DNA from: a virus
Direction: 5' to 3' (one strand)
Length of the DNA: 64,000 nucleotides
IMG/VR virus record: IMGVR_UViG_3300042319_003013
Coordinates: 1 to 64,000 of that record
Part shown: piece after piece, positions 61,592 through 64,000 of the stretch
How the letters are laid out: every line of letters begins with the position of its first letter
Position numbering within the stretch: position 1 is the first letter of the stretch
Notes under the pieces: generated by a model
The model's input: only the letters and a program-made list of their open reading frames with translations
Databases searched by the model: none
What the model was told of the DNA's origin: nothing
Position numbers and translations under genes: made by a program

Positions 61592-62731
61592 ATGACAAAC
61601 CTCTGGGTAAGTACAGCAGACCTCGGTAGCTACTCGGAGTCAGAGTATTCGTACGACGCGGCAAAATCGGCGTCACAGCTACTCTGGGCATTGACCGGTA
61701 GAAAGTACACCGGCACAAACACCGTAACAGAACGGTATGTCTGCTTTACACGCTGGCACAGCTTTGGTCTTGCAACTGGCACGACAACGGCGATCATCGC
61801 AAACGGAAACATAGAGAACATTCCGCTTACAGCAAATAGCTACTATGAGACAGCGTCTGACGGCGTAACTCCAGGCGCGCGACTAAAACTTCGCGGTACG
61901 CCTGTGCAAAAGATTCACGCAATTCGAGATCACCTCGGCAATATCGTCAATCCAAACTATTACTATCTCTCAGACCACTCAACAATTCAACCGACCATCG
62001 GCGTACCTTGGTGGCCTTGTAACATTGAGGTCACGTACACATATGGCGCGCCACCTCCTGCGATGGGACAGATGGCCGCCAGAACACTCGCCATTGAGTT
62101 CTGCAAGATGTGGGCCGGAGAAGACTGCGAACTTCCACAGCGCGTGACAAGTATCTCACGACAAGGTGTTTCATACACGATTCTTGATCCTCAGGACTTT
62201 GTTCAAGAAGGTCGAACAGGTATCTACATGGTTGACATGTTCTTGAAGTCAGTCAACCCTGACAAGGCACGCAACCGTGCACGTGTATTCAGTCCTGACA
62301 TGTCACGTGCTCGTCGACTTAATCCAAAAGAACTTAAACTTCCAGCATCTTCAACAGACATCACGATCTATAAAGATGCTGATGGTACGGTTGATCTCAC
62401 GCTTAGCTATCTAAATGCTAACTTTTTGCTCGACGGAACTGGCTGGGTTACGCAGGTTGTACTCAACAACTGGTCAAATGCAAAATCTCTAGATCTTGAT
62501 CAGTCTGCCGTTGAGTATATCTCAGGCAATACGGCTATCCGTGTGACAGTTCCATACGGAAAGGCGTTTAGCGTAGTTGGTTTGATTGACCCTGGTACCT
62601 GGGATTTGTATGCATCACGTCCTAGTCTTGTCACACCTGGCGAAACTGAGACAGTGTACATCGCTTCGGGCAACTTGCAGATTAAGATGGCCGCGCAGTC
62701 ACTTAGTCCAATAGTCACGATCGGCGATTAA
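61592..62731 (+). CDS. Head-to-tail adaptor
   Basis: 379 residues from ATG 61592 (after TAGGAAC; a TTG codon directly before is not needed). SAAQLLWALTGRKYTG-type N-terminus and RVTSISRQGVSYTILDPQDFVQEGRTGIYMVDMFLKSVNP are typical of actinobacteriophage head-tail adaptors that dock under the portal. An extra C-terminal beta domain (about 255-379, DGTVDLTLSYLNANFLLDGTGW...) extends it beyond the usual size. Confidence 0.7.
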   Translation: MTNLWVSTADLGSYSESEYSYDAAKSASQLLWALTGRKYTGTNTVTERYVCFTRWHSFGLATGTTTAIIANGNIENIPLTANSYYETASDGVTPGARLKLRGTPVQKIHAIRDHLGNIVNPNYYYLSDHSTIQPTIGVPWWPCNIEVTYTYGAPPPAMGQMAARTLAIEFCKMWAGEDCELPQRVTSISRQGVSYTILDPQDFVQEGRTGIYMVDMFLKSVNPDKARNRARVFSPDMSRARRLNPKELKLPASSTDITIYKDADGTVDLTLSYLNANFLLDGTGWVTQVVLNNWSNAKSLDLDQSAVEYISGNTAIRVTVPYGKAFSVVGLIDPGTWDLYASRPSLVTPGETETVYIASGNLQIKMAAQSLSPIVTIGD

Positions 62732-62734
62732 CCT

Positions 62735-63238
62735 ATGGCAATTACATCTATTGCAAACGTGTCAGAAGACGCGCTTAATGCAAAGAACCTGCTTGACAAC
62801 GTCTTAGAGACCATCATCACGATATTTGACTCGTACAACGTCCCTCTACCAAATAGAAGGTACTGGAACGTCGGCCAAGTTGCAATTGACTGTGAGCAAC
62901 TTTCTGTCTCTCTTATTCAGATATACCTAGGTCCTCCAGGCGATCAGGCGTCTATGCCGCAGAGATGTAACATGCCGCGCACCGCTGTGATGATGATTAC
63001 ACTTGCCCGTGAGATACCTGTTGTAGGAATGAATGGACGTCCGCCCTCTCCAGAAAAGATATCTGAAGGCGCGGAGATCTCAGCGGTAGATGCGTGGGTT
63101 CTTATGGAGTCGCTTAATGCTCTTGATCAGTGGGAGCCTGGAACTTTTGGCGTTGGCACAATCGCAACAGTAGATATTCCACCACCAGAAGGTGGATTTC
63201 AACTTGTAACGATGCAACTTACGATGGCGATTCCGTAA
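62735..63238 (+). CDS. Head-tail connector / tail terminator-like protein
   Basis: 167 residues, 3 nt after the adaptor stop. VMMITLAREIPVVG...AVDAWVLMESLNAL...FQLVTMQLTMAIP follows the alpha/beta pattern of small connector or tail-terminator proteins. Position between adaptor and gp10-like gene supports a neck role; which neck ring it forms is uncertain. Confidence 0.6.
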   Translation: MAITSIANVSEDALNAKNLLDNVLETIITIFDSYNVPLPNRRYWNVGQVAIDCEQLSVSLIQIYLGPPGDQASMPQRCNMPRTAVMMITLAREIPVVGMNGRPPSPEKISEGAEISAVDAWVLMESLNALDQWEPGTFGVGTIATVDIPPPEGGFQLVTMQLTMAIP

Positions 63239-63630
63239 TGCAGTTAGTTGTAATCAACTGGTACAGGGCACCTTTATTTCACCTGCTACAAGATCCAACA
63301 GGCGATGTAGGTCGTCACATGTTTAGCCGAGGTTTGCGGATTCAACAGGCGGCCAGAGGCGTCGTAGGTAAACGCACGGGAGCACTCGCCGCGTCAATCA
63401 GCATATCGCAAAAGCCAACTCGCATGGGGCAAGACATGACGATTGGATCTCCACTTAGATACGCGTATATGCACCACGAAGGTACGCGGCCGCACATCAT
63501 TACGCCAGACGGTGGCAACACACATCTAAGATTCTCAAGTCGAGGCAGAATTGTCTACACACGGGCGGTGATGCACCCAGGCACGCGACCAAATAGGTAC
63601 CTGTCACGCTTCTTATACATGGTACGGTAG
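63238..63630 (+). CDS. HK97 gp10-like neck/tail completion protein
   Basis: 130 residues overlapping the previous stop (TAATG). KRTGALAASISIS...RYAYMHHEGTRPHIITP...VYTRAVMHPGTRPNRYLSRFL is the gp10-family signature (GALxxSI, H-x-GT-[RP]-PH, HPGTxPN). A longer in-frame reading from 63130 runs inside the previous gene. Confidence 0.75.
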   Translation: MQLVVINWYRAPLFHLLQDPTGDVGRHMFSRGLRIQQAARGVVGKRTGALAASISISQKPTRMGQDMTIGSPLRYAYMHHEGTRPHIITPDGGNTHLRFSSRGRIVYTRAVMHPGTRPNRYLSRFLYMVR

Positions 63631-63682
63631 CATACTAGAAATTGCACGGTGCAGTTTCAGACGAATAACGGAGAAAACACAT

Positions 63683-64000
63683 ATGGCAAGATTCAAAGAT
63701 TTTGGTTCAGGCGACCAAGATAAACCAGTAGAGCCACTTTCATTTAAGCTGCACGGTGAAGATTTTCAGTGCAAACCTAAGATGCAAGGAAAAGTTCTTT
63801 TAGACCTCGTAGCAAAGTCATCTAGTCAAGATAACCCAGCCGAGGCTGCCGCAATCATTAACAGGTTTTTTGAACTTGTTCTTGTCCAAGAAAGCTACGT
63901 TCGTTTTGACGAACTCGTGCAAAGTGATGACAAGATCGTCGACGTTGAGCAGTTGAGCAGCATTGTTGCTTGGTTGGTGGAGCAGTACTCTGACCGCCCT
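63683..64000 (+). CDS. Tail assembly chaperone, N-terminal part (truncated by window edge)
   Basis: 106 residues visible from ATG 63683 (after ACGGAGAAAAC). PLSFKLHGEDFQCKPKMQGKVLLDLVAKS...INRFFELVLVQESYVRFDELVQ...VDVEQLSSIVAWLVEQYSDRP is the usual layout of siphovirus tail assembly chaperones (gpG type), which are extended by a programmed frameshift beyond the window. Position after the gp10-like gene agrees. Confidence 0.7.
   Translation, partial: MARFKDFGSGDQDKPVEPLSFKLHGEDFQCKPKMQGKVLLDLVAKSSSQDNPAEAAAIINRFFELVLVQESYVRFDELVQSDDKIVDVEQLSSIVAWLVEQYSDRP

Overview
The window is a stretch of a tailed (siphovirus-type) bacteriophage genome that infects an actinobacterium. The actinobacterial signs are a WhiB-family regulator, GAAAGGAC-type ribosome binding sites, many leaderless genes, and head/connector proteins of the actinobacteriophage type (portal, large terminase, prohead protease, head-tail adaptor, gp10-like protein). 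I saw no integrase, immunity repressor, transposase, CRISPR array, tRNA or rRNA gene.

Layout. 1-7.2 kb: the end of an unidentified gene, a probable small terminase subunit, a CHAP-like plus peptidoglycan-binding lysin, a winged-helix protein and a MoxR-type AAA+ ATPase paired with a VWA/HExxH protein. 7.2-23.4 kb: a dense array of very small genes, nearly every one with its own copy of a short promoter block (typically CTAGAGAAAGTAAAAT) overlapping the stop codon of the gene before it. The inferred transcription start is always the 7th base after the -10 hexamer, and in fifteen genes the ATG sits exactly there, so those mRNAs would be leaderless. Several promoters drive no convincing gene but a structured RNA; the best are a 232-nt RNA closed by an 18-bp terminal helix, an 80-nt RNA whose ends pair, and a ~75-nt RNA with two hairpin loops complementary over 8 bases. 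An islet at 19.4-21.05 kb runs on the minus strand.

23.5-28.9 kb: genes with stronger AAGGAG-type ribosome binding sites: small membrane proteins (one a holin candidate), a proteasome-beta/HslV-like Ntn hydrolase, WhiB, HTH and zinc-ribbon proteins, a membrane-LysM protein and a methyltransferase. 28.9-30.8 kb: large terminase and a peptidoglycan-binding-domain protein. 30.84-31.73 kb: an AT-rich gene-free region with iteron-like repeats. 31.7-57.4 kb: HTH protein, DUF1360-like membrane protein, portal, a Dps-like head protein, one 5081-residue polyvalent protein (WYL-like repeats, ADP-ribosyltransferase-like, kinase-like, DEDDh exonuclease and UvrD-like helicase segments), a Cys-rich protein and an 1818-residue fusion containing the capsid protease. 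57.5-64 kb: major capsid protein behind a structured leader, second capsid-like protein, major tail protein, adaptor, connector, gp10-like protein and the start of a tail assembly chaperone.

Working picture (inference): the left array is the early host-takeover region, with each small gene and small RNA expressed from its own host-type promoter; the 28.9-64 kb block is the late packaging/head/tail operon, and the giant protein is a head-packaged effector ejected with the DNA. All assignments are from reading the sequence; no searches were run.
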